NCBI GenBank assembly: GCA_947259375.1
Contig: CAMYLZ010000027.1
Coordinates: forward strand, 99,254-163,253
DNA length: 64,000 bases
Source of the DNA: an uncultured Parvularculaceae bacterium
Lineage (GTDB): Bacteria; Pseudomonadota; Alphaproteobacteria; Caulobacterales; Parvularculaceae
Direction: 5' to 3'
Below, in pieces: positions 18,456 through 28,080 of the stretch (positions are counted from its first letter, which is position 1; every line of letters starts with the position of its first letter). The notes beneath the pieces are model-generated. The model was not told where the DNA came from and ran no database searches. It saw only the letters and a program-made list of their open reading frames with translations. The position numbers and the translations under genes are program-made.

Positions 18456-19850
18456 ATGAGTGAAACAAAAGACTATTTTTTCTGCGGCGTCGGCGGCTCA
18501 GGGATGCTGCCGCTGGCGATGATCGTAAAAACGCGCGGCGCCCATGTGGAAGGCTCCGACCGGGCGCTCGATCAGGGGCGCACCGGCGCGAAATTCGCAT
18601 ATCTTGAAAGCCTCGGCGTCAGGCTGCACCGGCAGGATGGGTCGGGCGTCGCCCGTTCCGGGCAAATTCTTGTCGCCTCGGCGGCGGTGGAGAACACGGT
18701 GCCGGATGTTGCGGCGGCCAAGGCGCTCGGCGCCGGGCGCATGAGCCGCGCCGAGTTGCTGGCGCAGCTTTTCAATGATTCGCAGCAGCGCATCGGCGTC
18801 GCCGGCACCAGCGGCAAGTCTACCACCACGGCGATGATCGGCTGGATACTGCATCATGCCGGTCTCGCCCCGACGGTGATGAACGGTGCGGTGATGAAGA
18901 ACTTCGTCGCGCCGGAAGCGCTGTTCGCCAGCGCGGTGGTGGGCGAGGGTGCGGCGTTCGTGTCGGAAGTTGATGAAAGCGACGGTTCCATCGCCATGTT
19001 TCATCCAACGATCGCGGTGCTGAACAATATCGCGCTCGATCATAAATCCATGGACGAATTACGCGCGCTGTTTGCAGGTTTTATCGGCGAGGCCGATCTC
19101 GCCATTCTCAATCTCGACAATGACGAGACCCGGCGGCTCGCGGCGGTGCATGCTGGCGAGAAAGTCACCTATTCGATCGCCGGCGCAGACGCAGATCTGA
19201 CTGCAACGCATATCGAGCCCGCCCCGTTCGGCGTTTCGTTCGACATTGTCGCGCGCGATGGCGAATGCGCGCGCGTTACGCTCAAAATGCCCGGCCGGCA
19301 CAATGTTTCGAACGCGCTTGCGGCCGTCGCCGTCGCCGGCGCTTGCGGCGTTTCGCTGGCGGACGCAGCCGCCGCGCTTGGCGAATTCGAAGGCGTCAAG
19401 CGGCGGTTGGAATATGCGGGCGAGGCGGGCGGCGTCATCGTCATTGATGATTTCGGGCACAATCCGGACAAGATCACCGCCAGCCTCAAGACGCTGCATG
19501 AATCTCCGGGACGTCTGCTCGTCATGTTCCAGCCGCATGGCTTCGGCCCTTTGAAGAAGATGAAAAACGAATTTATCGCGACATTCGCCGACCATCTGGA
19601 GGAGGAAGACGTGCTTGTGATGCCGGAGCCGGTTTATTTTGGTGGCACGGTCGATCGTTCCGTTTCGAGCGAGGATATTGTCGAAGGCGTCGTCGTTGCG
19701 GGGCGCAAGGCCGAAGCGCTCGCGGATCGCGCGGCGTGCGGCGACCGCCTGTCTGCAATTGCAAAGCCCGGCGACCGTATCGTGGTTATGGGCGCGCGCG
19801 ACGATACGCTTTCCGTTTTTGCGCATGAATTGCTTGAGCGCCTTGCCTGA
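18456..19850 (+). CDS. mpl: Mpl-like murein peptide ligase (MurC/Mpl family)
   Basis: A Mur ligase of 464 residues, probably joining recycled L-Ala-gamma-D-Glu-mesoDAP to UDP-MurNAc. The N-terminal Rossmann domain starts FFCGVGGSGMLPLA; the ATP loop is GTSGKSTTT; EVDESDGS and PGRHNVSNALAA are typical of the MurC group. The C-terminal motif reads DDFGHNP, where MurC has DDYGHHP and Mpl DDFAHHP, so the second His is Asn. Mpl is preferred over MurC because ldcA is adjacent and no other division-cluster genes are here. ATG 18456 follows an upstream in-frame TTG at 18423. Confidence 0.82.
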   Translation: MSETKDYFFCGVGGSGMLPLAMIVKTRGAHVEGSDRALDQGRTGAKFAYLESLGVRLHRQDGSGVARSGQILVASAAVENTVPDVAAAKALGAGRMSRAELLAQLFNDSQQRIGVAGTSGKSTTTAMIGWILHHAGLAPTVMNGAVMKNFVAPEALFASAVVGEGAAFVSEVDESDGSIAMFHPTIAVLNNIALDHKSMDELRALFAGFIGEADLAILNLDNDETRRLAAVHAGEKVTYSIAGADADLTATHIEPAPFGVSFDIVARDGECARVTLKMPGRHNVSNALAAVAVAGACGVSLADAAAALGEFEGVKRRLEYAGEAGGVIVIDDFGHNPDKITASLKTLHESPGRLLVMFQPHGFGPLKKMKNEFIATFADHLEEEDVLVMPEPVYFGGTVDRSVSSEDIVEGVVVAGRKAEALADRAACGDRLSAIAKPGDRIVVMGARDDTLSVFAHELLERLA

Positions 19851-19883
19851 CGGCGCTGGCGTGGTCGCCTGATTTCAGCTAAC

Positions 19884-19914
19884 GCGGCCTTTCAGTGACT
19901 TTTTGAAGGGCCGC
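19884..19914 (+). other. Hairpin covering the ribosome site of the next gene
   Basis: Arms at 19884-19894 and 19904-19914 pair over 11 bases (one G-U) around a nine-base loop. The GAAGGG that would be the ribosome site of the acetyltransferase (ATG 19919) lies in the 3' arm. It could act as a terminator for mpl, but no U-tract follows; RNA-level control of the acetyltransferase is the alternative. Confidence 0.4.
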
Positions 19915-19918
19915 AAGC

Positions 19919-20599
19919 ATGTCTGATCTGTCGACCTGGCGAGGCTGTGATGCGCCGCGCCTCGGGCCTCTTGACGGACGCTATGTCCGTATCGAGCCGG
20001 CGCGCTTTCCCGAAGATGCCGAGACGCTTTTTTCGGCGCTTTGCGGGCCGGGAGACGGACCGCTTTGGACCTATATTCCGTTCGGGCCGTTTGACGACGC
20101 TGCAGCGTTCGGCGAGCGAATGGCCGCCGCCATCGAAAAAGGCGGCTGGACGGCGCACATCATCCGCGCGGCCGGCTCAGGCGCGCCGCTCGGCATGGCG
20201 AGTTACATGCGCATCCGGCCCGACGCCGGTTCGGCGGAGATTGGCTGCGTCATATTCTCAAAAAAGCTTCAACGCACGCCCGCGGCGAGCGAAGCCATGT
20301 ATCTGATGGCGCGTCATCTCTTCGACGATCTCGGCTATCGCCGCTATGAATGGAAATGCGACAACGCCAATGAGGCGTCAAAGCGCGCGGCGCGCCGTTT
20401 CGGCTTCGCCTTTGAGGGCGTTTTCCGCCAGGATCTTGTGATCAAGGGCCGCAACCGGGACACGGCCTGGTTCTCCATGCTCGACAGCGAATGGCCGGCC
20501 GCGCGCGCCGCGTTTGAAAGCTGGCTTGCGCCGGAAAATTTCGATGCGAACGGCGATCAACGAAGTTCTCTCGAAGAAATACGCGGCAAATTCCTGTAA
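19919..20599 (+). CDS. GNAT acetyltransferase, RimJ/RimL type
   Basis: A 226-residue GNAT N-acetyltransferase. LDGRYVRIEPARF near the start, a SAEIGCVIFSKKLQRTPAASEAMYLM region containing the acetyl-CoA-binding strand and loop, and DNANEASKRAARRFGFAFEG (the CN..S...EKLGF-like C-terminal motif) mark the RimJ/RimL subfamily that acetylates protein N-termini or small amines. The substrate is unknown. Its ribosome site lies inside a hairpin. It is 68 bases after mpl on the same strand and may be co-transcribed. Confidence 0.85.
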   Translation: MSDLSTWRGCDAPRLGPLDGRYVRIEPARFPEDAETLFSALCGPGDGPLWTYIPFGPFDDAAAFGERMAAAIEKGGWTAHIIRAAGSGAPLGMASYMRIRPDAGSAEIGCVIFSKKLQRTPAASEAMYLMARHLFDDLGYRRYEWKCDNANEASKRAARRFGFAFEGVFRQDLVIKGRNRDTAWFSMLDSEWPAARAAFESWLAPENFDANGDQRSSLEEIRGKFL

Positions 20600-20630
20600 A
20601 CCGCCGCAAGAAAAAATGTAAAATAGCCTT

Positions 20631-20659
20631 TTGTTAAGTAAAGCATCCCGTGCTAGACA
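20631..20659 (+). promoter_or_regulatory. Candidate sigma-70 promoter for the avidin gene
   Basis: TTGTTA at 20631-20636 and TAGACA at 20654-20659 are separated by 17 bases, giving a start site near 20667 and a leader of about 20 bases to ATG 20688. The surrounding 60 bases are unusually AT-rich for this genome. Read by eye. Confidence 0.5.
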
Positions 20660-20687
20660 GTGAATTCTGCAATTAAAGGGGAGAAAT

Positions 20688-21194
20688 ATGCGCAGAATTC
20701 CTGTTTTTCTCGCTTTGGTGGTGTTTGGCGTTGCTGTTACGGCCGATCCGGCAGCGGCGCGATCGATAGAAGAGGCCGATCACAAAGCCTTGACGGAGGC
20801 GGCCAGCACATGGCGCAACCAGGACGGCTCGACGATGGCGCTAACCTTCACGGCGGATCCGTCCAATCCTGGCGTGTATTTTCTCAGCGGCAGTTACATC
20901 AATAATGCAGCCGGCTATGCCTGCCAGGGCACGCCCTATCCTCTGACGGGGCGCTATTACGCGAACACGCTCACCGCGTCATTCAATGTGGTTTGGTCCA
21001 ACGCCTATGCGGACTGTCAGTCTGTAACCGGGTGGACGGGCTATTTTTCGGCAGGGGCGTCAGCTTGGCAATTTACGACCGATTGGAACCTTGCCTATCA
21101 GGATGCGAGCGGAAACATGAAAATCGAATCCGGGTCGGATCGTTTCACGCAAACGAACACCGCTTCCTATCTTTCTCTAAAGACGGTTGACTGA
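20688..21194 (+). CDS. Secreted avidin-family biotin-binding protein, rhizavidin-like dimer type
   Basis: A 168-residue protein with a Sec signal peptide (residues 1 to about 25, ending PAAAR) and one avidin beta-barrel. The biotin contacts of streptavidin can be matched by eye: Asn44 and Ser48 in WRNQDGST, Tyr70 in SGSY, Trp103 in VVWSN, Ser112, Thr114 and Trp116 in CQSVTGW, Trp133 in TDWNL and Asp151 in GSDRF. Cys79 (YACQGTPYPLTGR) and Cys110 (ADCQS) occupy the places of the disulfide that fixes the biotin loop in dimeric short avidins such as rhizavidin; the surrounding stretches PYPLTGR and SVTGWTGY also match that group. ATG 20688 has AGGGGAG at good spacing. It has its own candidate promoter. 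Function in the cell (biotin scavenging or starving competitors) is inference. Confidence 0.93.
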   Translation: MRRIPVFLALVVFGVAVTADPAAARSIEEADHKALTEAASTWRNQDGSTMALTFTADPSNPGVYFLSGSYINNAAGYACQGTPYPLTGRYYANTLTASFNVVWSNAYADCQSVTGWTGYFSAGASAWQFTTDWNLAYQDASGNMKIESGSDRFTQTNTASYLSLKTVD

Positions 21195-21234
21195 ACGGGT
21201 GCGCGCGGGCGCATCCATGATATTTGAGGCTTGG

Positions 21235-21262
21235 TTGAACATGCGCGGCGGAGGCGTATAAG
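21235..21262 (+). promoter_or_regulatory. Candidate promoter of sucC
   Basis: TTGAAC at 21235-21240 and TATAAG at 21257-21262, 16 bases apart, 40 bases before the sucC ATG at 21302. It would start the sucC-to-lpd block. Read by eye. Confidence 0.4.
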
Positions 21263-21301
21263 GCGAGGGAAATTTATTCTTCGCCAGGAGCCCTCTCGCT
21301 T

Positions 21302-22495
21302 ATGAATATCCACGAATACCAGGCAAAACGCCTCCTTAAAGAATATGGCGCGCCCGTTTCAGAAGGTCGCGCGGTGCTTGCCGCCAACGAAGCAGAGGCT
21401 GCTGCGAAGGAGCTTCCCGGGCCGCTTTACGTGGTCAAGGCGCAGATCCATGCCGGCGGGCGCGGCAAGGGCAAGTTCCAGGAAGAACGCGCTGGCGAAG
21501 GCGGCGGCGTCCGGCTGGCCAAGTCGCCGGAAGAAGCCGCGAGTTTCGCCAAGCAGATGCTCGGTTCGACCCTCGTCACCAAGCAGACCGGCCCGGCCGG
21601 CAAGCAGGTGAACCGCATCTATATCGAGAACGGTTCCGACATCGAGACCGAGTTGTACTTATCGGCGCTGGTTGATCGCGGTATGGGCCGCATCGCATTC
21701 ATCGCCTCCACCGAAGGCGGCATGAATATCGAGGAAGTCGCCGAGGAAACCCCGGAGAAAATCGTCACAGTTGAAGTTGATCCGGCGACCGGCTGCATGC
21801 CGCATCACGCGCGGCGCATCGCGCAAGCCTTGGGCCTAAAAGGCGCGGCGGCGAAGCAATGCGGCAAGCTGATCCCGACGCTCTACAAGGCGTTTGTCGA
21901 AAAGGACATGAGCCTTCTGGAAATCAATCCGCTGATCGTCACCAAATCCGGCAACCTTCTGGTGCTCGACGCGAAAGTCGGCTTCGACCCCAACGCGCTG
22001 TTCCGTCATGAGAATATTCTCGAGATGCGCGACAGGACCGAAGAAGACCCGATGGAAGTCAAAGCGTCCGAGTTCGACCTGTCTTACGTCAAGCTCGATG
22101 GCGATATTGGCTGCATGGTCAATGGCGCAGGTCTCGCCATGTCGACCATGGACATCATCAAGCACTATGGCGCAGAGCCGGCGAACTTTCTCGATGTGGG
22201 TGGCGGCGCGACCAAAGAAAAAGTCACCGAAGCGTTCAAGATCATCACTTCCGATCCGGGCGTCAAAGGCATTCTCGTCAATATTTTCGGCGGCATCATG
22301 CGCTGCGACGTCATCGCCGAAGGCGTAATCGCGGCGGTGAAGGAAGTCGGCCTCGACGTGCCGCTCGTGGTGCGCCTTGAAGGCACCAATGTGGAGAAGG
22401 GCAAGGAGATCCTTTCAACTTCCGGCCTCAAGATCACCCCGGCCGACGACCTTGAAGACGCTGCGCAAAAAGTGGTCGCGGCGGTGAAGGGGTAG
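21302..22495 (+). CDS. sucC: Succinate-CoA ligase, beta subunit (ADP/GDP-forming)
   Basis: Beta subunit of succinyl-CoA synthetase, the substrate-level phosphorylation step of the TCA cycle. The 397-residue chain starts [12 protein letters not shown], the family signature, and has the ATP-grasp loop [16 protein letters not shown] and the C-terminal [17 protein letters not shown] and [11 protein letters not shown] that contact the alpha subunit. AGGAG lies eight bases before ATG 21302. The partner sucD lies 1.6 kb downstream, after three small genes. Confidence 0.97.
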   Translation: MNIHEYQAKRLLKEYGAPVSEGRAVLAANEAEAAAKELPGPLYVVKAQIHAGGRGKGKFQEERAGEGGGVRLAKSPEEAASFAKQMLGSTLVTKQTGPAGKQVNRIYIENGSDIETELYLSALVDRGMGRIAFIASTEGGMNIEEVAEETPEKIVTVEVDPATGCMPHHARRIAQALGLKGAAAKQCGKLIPTLYKAFVEKDMSLLEINPLIVTKSGNLLVLDAKVGFDPNALFRHENILEMRDRTEEDPMEVKASEFDLSYVKLDGDIGCMVNGAGLAMSTMDIIKHYGAEPANFLDVGGGATKEKVTEAFKIITSDPGVKGILVNIFGGIMRCDVIAEGVIAAVKEVGLDVPLVVRLEGTNVEKGKEILSTSGLKITPADDLEDAAQKVVAAVKG

Positions 22496-22504
22496 GCGCA
22501 CCGC

Positions 22505-22930
22505 GTGGCGTTGCGTAGTGATTTCCGGCTTGTTCACCCCATCCGCGTGCGATGGGGTGAATGCGATGCACAAGGGATCGTCTTCAACGTCAATTATTTT
22601 CTCTATTTCGACGTGGCGATGACGGAGTGGTTGCGGGCCATCGGCCTCAGCGGCGCGCAGCAGCCGGAATTTTATACCGTGCACGCCGAAGCGGATTTCA
22701 AAGCCTCGGCGAAGTTTGACGACATGGTCGATGCGTGCGCGCGTTGCGCGCGGCTCGGGCGCACCTCGATGACGATTGAGGCGGCGTTGTTTCGCGGCGA
22801 TACGCTTTTGACCGCCGGTCGGCTGGTCTATGTGCATGCGCGCCCGGGCACGCAGAAGAAAACGCCGCTGCTGGAAGATTTCATCGCCCGCGTCAGGGCG
22901 TTCGAGCGATCACCGCCGGGACGCGCTTGA
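22505..22930 (+). CDS. 4-hydroxybenzoyl-CoA thioesterase-like (YbgC type) hotdog protein
   Basis: A 141-residue acyl-CoA thioesterase of the 4HBT/YbgC family. The motif [20 protein letters not shown] has the catalytic Asp and the conserved N-x-x-Y pattern of the hotdog helix. The start is a GTG at 22505, 9 bases after the sucC stop; AAGGGGTAGG lies just upstream, across the sucC end. Tight spacing suggests co-transcription with sucC. The substrate cannot be told. Confidence 0.85.
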   Translation: MALRSDFRLVHPIRVRWGECDAQGIVFNVNYFLYFDVAMTEWLRAIGLSGAQQPEFYTVHAEADFKASAKFDDMVDACARCARLGRTSMTIEAALFRGDTLLTAGRLVYVHARPGTQKKTPLLEDFIARVRAFERSPPGRA

Positions 22931-22956
22931 GTTTTCGCTGGGTGTGAAAATGGAGA

Positions 22957-23337
22957 ATGCACGTGACTGTCTGCAAGCTGAATATTCTAAAAGCTTTCGA
23001 TCGGATCGACGATCATTGGTCGCCGCATATCGCCGCAAACGTAAACGGCCAGGACGTGCGGCTTGCGAAGATTCAAGGCGCTTTTGAATGGCATCATCAT
23101 GATGGTGTTGAAGAAGCGTTTTTCGTTGTCCGCGGCGGTTTCACCATGCGCTTCCGCGATCGTGATGTTGAAATGCGCGAAGGCGATTTCATCGTGGTGC
23201 CCGCCGGCGTCGAACATATGCCGGTAGCGGATGAAGAATGCTGGATTATGATGATTGAATACGCCGGCACGCTGAACACCGGCGCGCGCGAGACGGCGCG
23301 GACGAAAAAAGATCTGCCGGTCCTTGATGCTGAATGA
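22957..23337 (+). CDS. Single-domain cupin protein
   Basis: A 126-residue cupin. WHHHDGVEEAFFVVRGGFTMRF carries the first cupin motif (HxH...E...G) and GDFIVVPAGVEHMP the second, giving a His/Glu metal site. Proteins of this type are often annotated as mannose-6-phosphate isomerase-like, but they have no proven isomerase activity. GGAG at 22952-22955 lies too close to ATG 22957 and fits better the in-frame GTG at 22963, so the start may be two codons later. Confidence 0.82.
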   Translation: MHVTVCKLNILKAFDRIDDHWSPHIAANVNGQDVRLAKIQGAFEWHHHDGVEEAFFVVRGGFTMRFRDRDVEMREGDFIVVPAGVEHMPVADEECWIMMIEYAGTLNTGARETARTKKDLPVLDAE

Positions 23338-23572
23338 AAGCCGGTGCGGGGTTGCGTGTTCGGAGGGCTTGAAACGCAAATGGTCAAAAGCGTAGCGTCC
23401 TATCGCAGGCTTTTGTTGTCGGTGGACGCCGGTCGCGTGACAGCCTGGCGGCGGTTTTTAAAAACGCGGCGTTTGGCGCGATAGCGTAGAATTGATCGCT
23501 CACCGTGACGCAGACGGCCTCGGTTTGCCGCGCATGCCCTATATTTCACGGGTCGCAATAAGGAGAAACCGT

Positions 23573-23962
23573 ATGGCGCAATCTCGCACCGTATCTGGCG
23601 CATCGCTCGAGGCCGGCTATGCCGAACACCCCGATCATAAGCTGGTGCTGGAAAAGGCGCGGGGAACCGTTGCCGTGAAGGCGGGCGGACGCGTGATCGC
23701 CGTATCGGACGAAGCGCTGGTGCTGCGCGAGGCGAATTATCCGCCGGTCTATTACCTGCCGAAAGAAAGCTTGAAGGCCGGTGATGTCGCCAGAACAGAA
23801 ACCGCTTCCTGGTGCCCGTTCAAGGGCCGGGCATCTTACTTTTCCATCGCTGGCGTCGCCGACCTCGCCTGGTCCTATGAAGATCCGTTTGTGGAAGTCG
23901 GCGACATCGCCGGGCGGCTCGCATTCTACCCGGACAAGGCGACGATCAGGCTGAAAGATTGA
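23573..23962 (+). CDS. DUF427 family protein
   Basis: A 129-residue DUF427 protein of unknown biochemical role. VKAGGRVIAVSDEALVLRE, PPVYYLPKESL, the conserved SWCPFKGRASYFSI and the C-terminal VEVGDIAGRLAFYPDKATI are the family landmarks. ATG 23573 has AAGGAG seven bases upstream. A 235-base gap without recognisable signals separates it from the cupin gene. It lies between sucC and sucD. Confidence 0.9.
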   Translation: MAQSRTVSGASLEAGYAEHPDHKLVLEKARGTVAVKAGGRVIAVSDEALVLREANYPPVYYLPKESLKAGDVARTETASWCPFKGRASYFSIAGVADLAWSYEDPFVEVGDIAGRLAFYPDKATIRLKD

Positions 23963-24073
23963 GGCGCAGCGAAAAGCTTGAATTGGCTGCGCCTTGAGAG
24001 TTGCGGCGGGCCGCTTGCGCCGTTATGACCACGGCGATTTCTCGTTCAAATTTCAAAGTCCACCGGAGCGCCC

Positions 24074-24973
24074 ATGTCTATTCTCATCGACAAGAACACC
24101 AAAGTCATTTGTCAGGGGCTGACCGGCAATACGGGCACGTTCCATACTGAACAGGCGATTGCCTATGGCACCAAGATGGTGGGCGGCGTCACGCCGGGCA
24201 AAGGCGGTATGGTCTGGGAAGCGGGCGAGGCCGCCAAGGGCGCGACCTTGCCGGTATTCGACACGGTGGCCGAGGCGAGGGAAAAGACCGGCGCCGACGC
24301 ATCGGTCATTTATGTGCCGCCCCCATTTGCGGCGGATTCGATTCTTGAGGCGATTGCAGCGGAAATACCGCTGGTGATCTGCATCACTGAGGGCATCCCG
24401 GTGCTCGACATGGTCAAGGTCAGGCGCGCGCTTGACGGCTCCAAGACCCGGCTCGTCGGACCGAATTGTCCCGGCGTCATCACGCCGGATGAGTGCAAAA
24501 TCGGCATCATGCCTGGCCATATTCACCGCAAGGGCCATGTGGGCGTGATCTCGCGCTCCGGCACGCTGACCTATGAGGCGGTGCATCAGACGACCATGGC
24601 CGGCCTTGGCCAGTCGACTTGCGTCGGTATTGGCGGCGATCCCGTGAAGGGGACCGATTTCATCGAGATCCTCGACATGTTCCTTCACGATGACGAGACC
24701 CATTCGATTATCATGATCGGCGAAATTGGCGGCTCGGCGGAGGCGGACGCAGCCAAGTTCCTCGCCAGTCACAAGATCAAGAAGCCGACCGTCGGCTTCA
24801 TCGCCGGCGTCACGGCGCCGCCGGGACGGCGCATGGGCCATGCCGGCGCGCTGGTTGCCGGTGCGGACGATACGGCGGCGGCGAAAATCGACGCCATGAA
24901 GTCGGCCGGCATCGCTGTATCGCCGACACCGGCGGCGATGGGGCGCACGCTTATCGAAATTCTCAAAAAATAA
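24074..24973 (+). CDS. sucD: Succinate-CoA ligase, alpha subunit
   Basis: Alpha subunit of succinyl-CoA synthetase, 299 residues. The CoA-binding Rossmann start [42 protein letters not shown] and the phosphohistidine His256 in RRMGHAGAL are standard. CGGAG lies eight bases before ATG 24074. Its beta partner sucC is separated from it by the thioesterase, cupin and DUF427 genes. Confidence 0.97.
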   Translation: MSILIDKNTKVICQGLTGNTGTFHTEQAIAYGTKMVGGVTPGKGGMVWEAGEAAKGATLPVFDTVAEAREKTGADASVIYVPPPFAADSILEAIAAEIPLVICITEGIPVLDMVKVRRALDGSKTRLVGPNCPGVITPDECKIGIMPGHIHRKGHVGVISRSGTLTYEAVHQTTMAGLGQSTCVGIGGDPVKGTDFIEILDMFLHDDETHSIIMIGEIGGSAEADAAKFLASHKIKKPTVGFIAGVTAPPGRRMGHAGALVAGADDTAAAKIDAMKSAGIAVSPTPAAMGRTLIEILKK

Positions 24974-25073
24974 ACGGAATTATAGGTAGTAGAGCCTTCC
25001 AAATGATTGAATCGCGCGGCAATGGGCGTATCTAGAGGACCGATCGTCAAGCGGTAAGAAGACGGACAGGGTA

Positions 25074-28046
25074 ATGGCCAAGGACGGCGACGCTCCCTCG
25101 CAAGCGGCTTCAGTGAAGCCCGAGATGCTTTCAGTTTTATCGGGCGCGAACGCCCGTTACATCGAGGCGCAATATGAGCGCTTTTTGGCCAATCCCGGCT
25201 CGGTCAGCGAAGACTGGCGCGCATTCTTCAGGGATAATGCGGATGCCGGCGGCGCGCCTTCGGGCGGCGCGGCAAGCCATGGGCCAAGCTGGGCCCGCCG
25301 CGACTGGCCGCCACGCGCAAATGGCGAATTGACCGCCGCGCTTGACGGCGACTGGTCGGCGCTCGAGCCCAAGATCGAAGAAAAAGTCGCGAAGCGGATG
25401 CCGGCGGCGAGCGCCGAAGATGTGCGCCAGGCCACCAAGGATTCATTGCGCGCCTTGATGCTGATCCGCGCCTACCGCATTCGCGGCCATCTGATCGCCG
25501 ATCTCGATCCCCTCGGGCTGCAGCAGCAAACGGTTCACCCCGAACTCGATCCCGTGACACTCGGCTTTTCCGAGAGCGACATGGACCGGCCGATCTTTAT
25601 CGATCATGTGCTGGGACTGGAGACCGCGACCCTGCGCGAGATCATAGCGATCCTGAAGCGGACCTATTGCGGCACTTTCGCTGTCGAATTCATGCATATT
25701 ACGGACCCTGAGCAAAAGGCGTGGATGCAGCAGCGCATTGAAGGGGTCGACAAGGACATCACCTTCACAAATGAAGGCAAGCGCGCGATCTTCAACAAGC
25801 TTGTCGAGGCGGAAGGCTTCGAGAATTTCCTGCAGAAGAAATATACCGGCACCAAGCGGTTTGGCCTTGACGGTGCGGAAGCGATGGTGCCGGCGCTTGA
25901 GCAGATCATCAAACGCGGCGGCGCCCTCGGCGTCAAAGAGATTGTCATCGGCATGCCGCATCGCGGGCGGCTCAATGTGCTCGCGGCGGTGATGGGCAAA
26001 CCTTATCACCATATTTTCCATGAATTTCACGGCGGCTCAGTGACCCCCGACGAAGTCGGCGGATCGGGCGACGTCAAATACCATCTCGGCGCTTCGTCGG
26101 ACCGGGTATTTGACGACAACAAGGTGCACTTGTCGCTGACGGCGAACCCATCGCATCTCGAGGCTGTCAATCCGGTGGTGCTCGGCAAGGCGCGCTCCAA
26201 ACAGGATCGCATCGAACCGCCTGAACTTGACGCGCCGCGCACCCATGTCCTGCCCTTGCTCCTGCATGGCGACGCGGCCTTTGCCGGGCAGGGAATTGTC
26301 GCCGAATGTTTCGGTTTTTCGGGGCTGCGCGGTTATCGCGCCGGCGGAACCATTCATTTTATCGTCAACAATCAGATCGGGTTCACCACAAGCCCGCGCT
26401 TCGCCCGGTCTTCTCCGTACCCGTCGGATGTGGCGAAAATGGTCGAAGCGCCAATTTTCCACGTCAATGGCGACGATCCGGAAGCGGTTGTCTACGCGGC
26501 CAAGGTGGCGACCGAGTTTCGGCAGAAATTCGGCGCCGATGTGGTGATCGATATGTTCTGTTATCGTCGCTTTGGACACAATGAAGGCGATGAGCCGAGC
26601 TTTACCCAGCCACGGATGTATAAAAAGATCCGCTCACTGAAGACATCGCGTGAGATTTACGCCAAGCGGCTGGTCGAAGAGACGGTAATCGATGACGCTG
26701 AGGCCTCGGGCGCGCTCGAGAAATTCCGCACTTTCCTCGATGAAGAATTTGCGGCGGCGGATGCGTTCAAGCCAAACAAGGCCGATTGGCTGGACGGCCA
26801 GTGGTCCGGTTTCGTGCCGCCCGTCGATGATGATCGCCGCGGCGACACCGCCGTGGAGATCGCTAACCTCAAGCGTATTGGCGAGGCGCTCACCAGCTAT
26901 CCAAAGAGTTTCAATATTCACCGGACGCTGTCGCGGATTCTTGAGCAGAAAAAGAAAATGTTCGATGCCGGCGCCGGGATCGACTGGGCGACCGCGGAGG
27001 CGTTGGCGTTCGGCTCGCTCTTGGACGACGGTTTCGGCGTGCGCCTTTCCGGCCAGGACTCGCGGCGCGGCACTTTTTCGCAGCGACATGCGGTGTTCAT
27101 TGATCAGGAAACGGAAAAAACTCATACGCCGCTGCGGCATTTGAAAGACGCGCAAGCGACATTTGAGGTGCATGATTCCAACCTGTCGGAATTCGCCGTG
27201 ATGGGGTTTGAATACGGCTATTCGCTGGCCAATCCGAAATTCCTCGTCTTGTGGGAAGGTCAGTTCGGCGATTTCGCCAATGGCGCGCAGGTGATCATCG
27301 ATCAGTTCATCTCATCCGGCGAGCGCAAATGGCTGCGTATGTGCGGGCTCGTCTTGTTGCTGCCGCATGGCTATGAAGGGCAGGGGCCGGAGCACTCGTC
27401 TGCACGCTTGGAGCGGTTCCTGCAGCTTTGCGCGCAAGACAACATGCAGGTTGCGAATTGCACCACGCCGGCGAATTATTTCCATATTTTGCGGCGGCAG
27501 ATGCGGCGCAATTTCCGCAAACCGCTGGTGCTGATGACGCCAAAGTCGCTTTTGCGTCACAAGAAATGCGTCTCAACGCTGGAGGAAATGGGTCCGGGCT
27601 CGTCCTTCCACCGTGTCTTATGGGACGACGCAGAGGCGCAGCCAGGATCAACCGTGAAACTCGTCGCCGACGCCAAGATTAAACGCGTTGTGATGTGCTC
27701 CGGCAAGGTTTATTACGACCTGCTGGAAGAACGCGAAAAGCGCGGCGTAGACAATGTTTATCTCCTGCGTATCGAGCAGTTTTATCCGTTCCCGGCGCAT
27801 TCGCTGATCAATGAGTTGCAGCGCTTCCGGAATGCGGAAATGATCTGGTGTCAGGAAGAGCCGAAAAATATGGGCGCCTGGTTCTTTATGGAGCCGAATA
27901 TTGAATGGACGCTCGACCAGATCGACGCCAAGCATAAACGTGCGCGCTATGTCGGCCGACATGCCTCCGCCTCCACCGCCACCGGTTTGATGAGCAAGCA
28001 CAAACAGGAACTTGATGAATTTCTGGGTGAAGCGCTGACGGTCTGA
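25074..28046 (+). CDS. sucA: 2-oxoglutarate dehydrogenase E1 component
   Basis: Thiamine-diphosphate-dependent E1 of the 2-oxoglutarate dehydrogenase complex; decarboxylates 2-oxoglutarate and passes the succinyl group to the lipoyl arm of SucB. The 990-residue protein begins with an E2-binding N-terminus ([20 protein letters not shown]), then [13 protein letters not shown] and [10 protein letters not shown] (the ThDP/metal-binding part), [16 protein letters not shown], and a C-terminal transketolase-like domain with [19 protein letters not shown]. Length is normal. A short gap links it to sucB. Confidence 0.98.
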   Translation: MAKDGDAPSQAASVKPEMLSVLSGANARYIEAQYERFLANPGSVSEDWRAFFRDNADAGGAPSGGAASHGPSWARRDWPPRANGELTAALDGDWSALEPKIEEKVAKRMPAASAEDVRQATKDSLRALMLIRAYRIRGHLIADLDPLGLQQQTVHPELDPVTLGFSESDMDRPIFIDHVLGLETATLREIIAILKRTYCGTFAVEFMHITDPEQKAWMQQRIEGVDKDITFTNEGKRAIFNKLVEAEGFENFLQKKYTGTKRFGLDGAEAMVPALEQIIKRGGALGVKEIVIGMPHRGRLNVLAAVMGKPYHHIFHEFHGGSVTPDEVGGSGDVKYHLGASSDRVFDDNKVHLSLTANPSHLEAVNPVVLGKARSKQDRIEPPELDAPRTHVLPLLLHGDAAFAGQGIVAECFGFSGLRGYRAGGTIHFIVNNQIGFTTSPRFARSSPYPSDVAKMVEAPIFHVNGDDPEAVVYAAKVATEFRQKFGADVVIDMFCYRRFGHNEGDEPSFTQPRMYKKIRSLKTSREIYAKRLVEETVIDDAEASGALEKFRTFLDEEFAAADAFKPNKADWLDGQWSGFVPPVDDDRRGDTAVEIANLKRIGEALTSYPKSFNIHRTLSRILEQKKKMFDAGAGIDWATAEALAFGSLLDDGFGVRLSGQDSRRGTFSQRHAVFIDQETEKTHTPLRHLKDAQATFEVHDSNLSEFAVMGFEYGYSLANPKFLVLWEGQFGDFANGAQVIIDQFISSGERKWLRMCGLVLLLPHGYEGQGPEHSSARLERFLQLCAQDNMQVANCTTPANYFHILRRQMRRNFRKPLVLMTPKSLLRHKKCVSTLEEMGPGSSFHRVLWDDAEAQPGSTVKLVADAKIKRVVMCSGKVYYDLLEEREKRGVDNVYLLRIEQFYPFPAHSLINELQRFRNAEMIWCQEEPKNMGAWFFMEPNIEWTLDQIDAKHKRARYVGRHASASTATGLMSKHKQELDEFLGEALTV

Positions 28047-28080
28047 CCGCCGCGTTTTCTCTGTTGGAGAATTTGGACTT

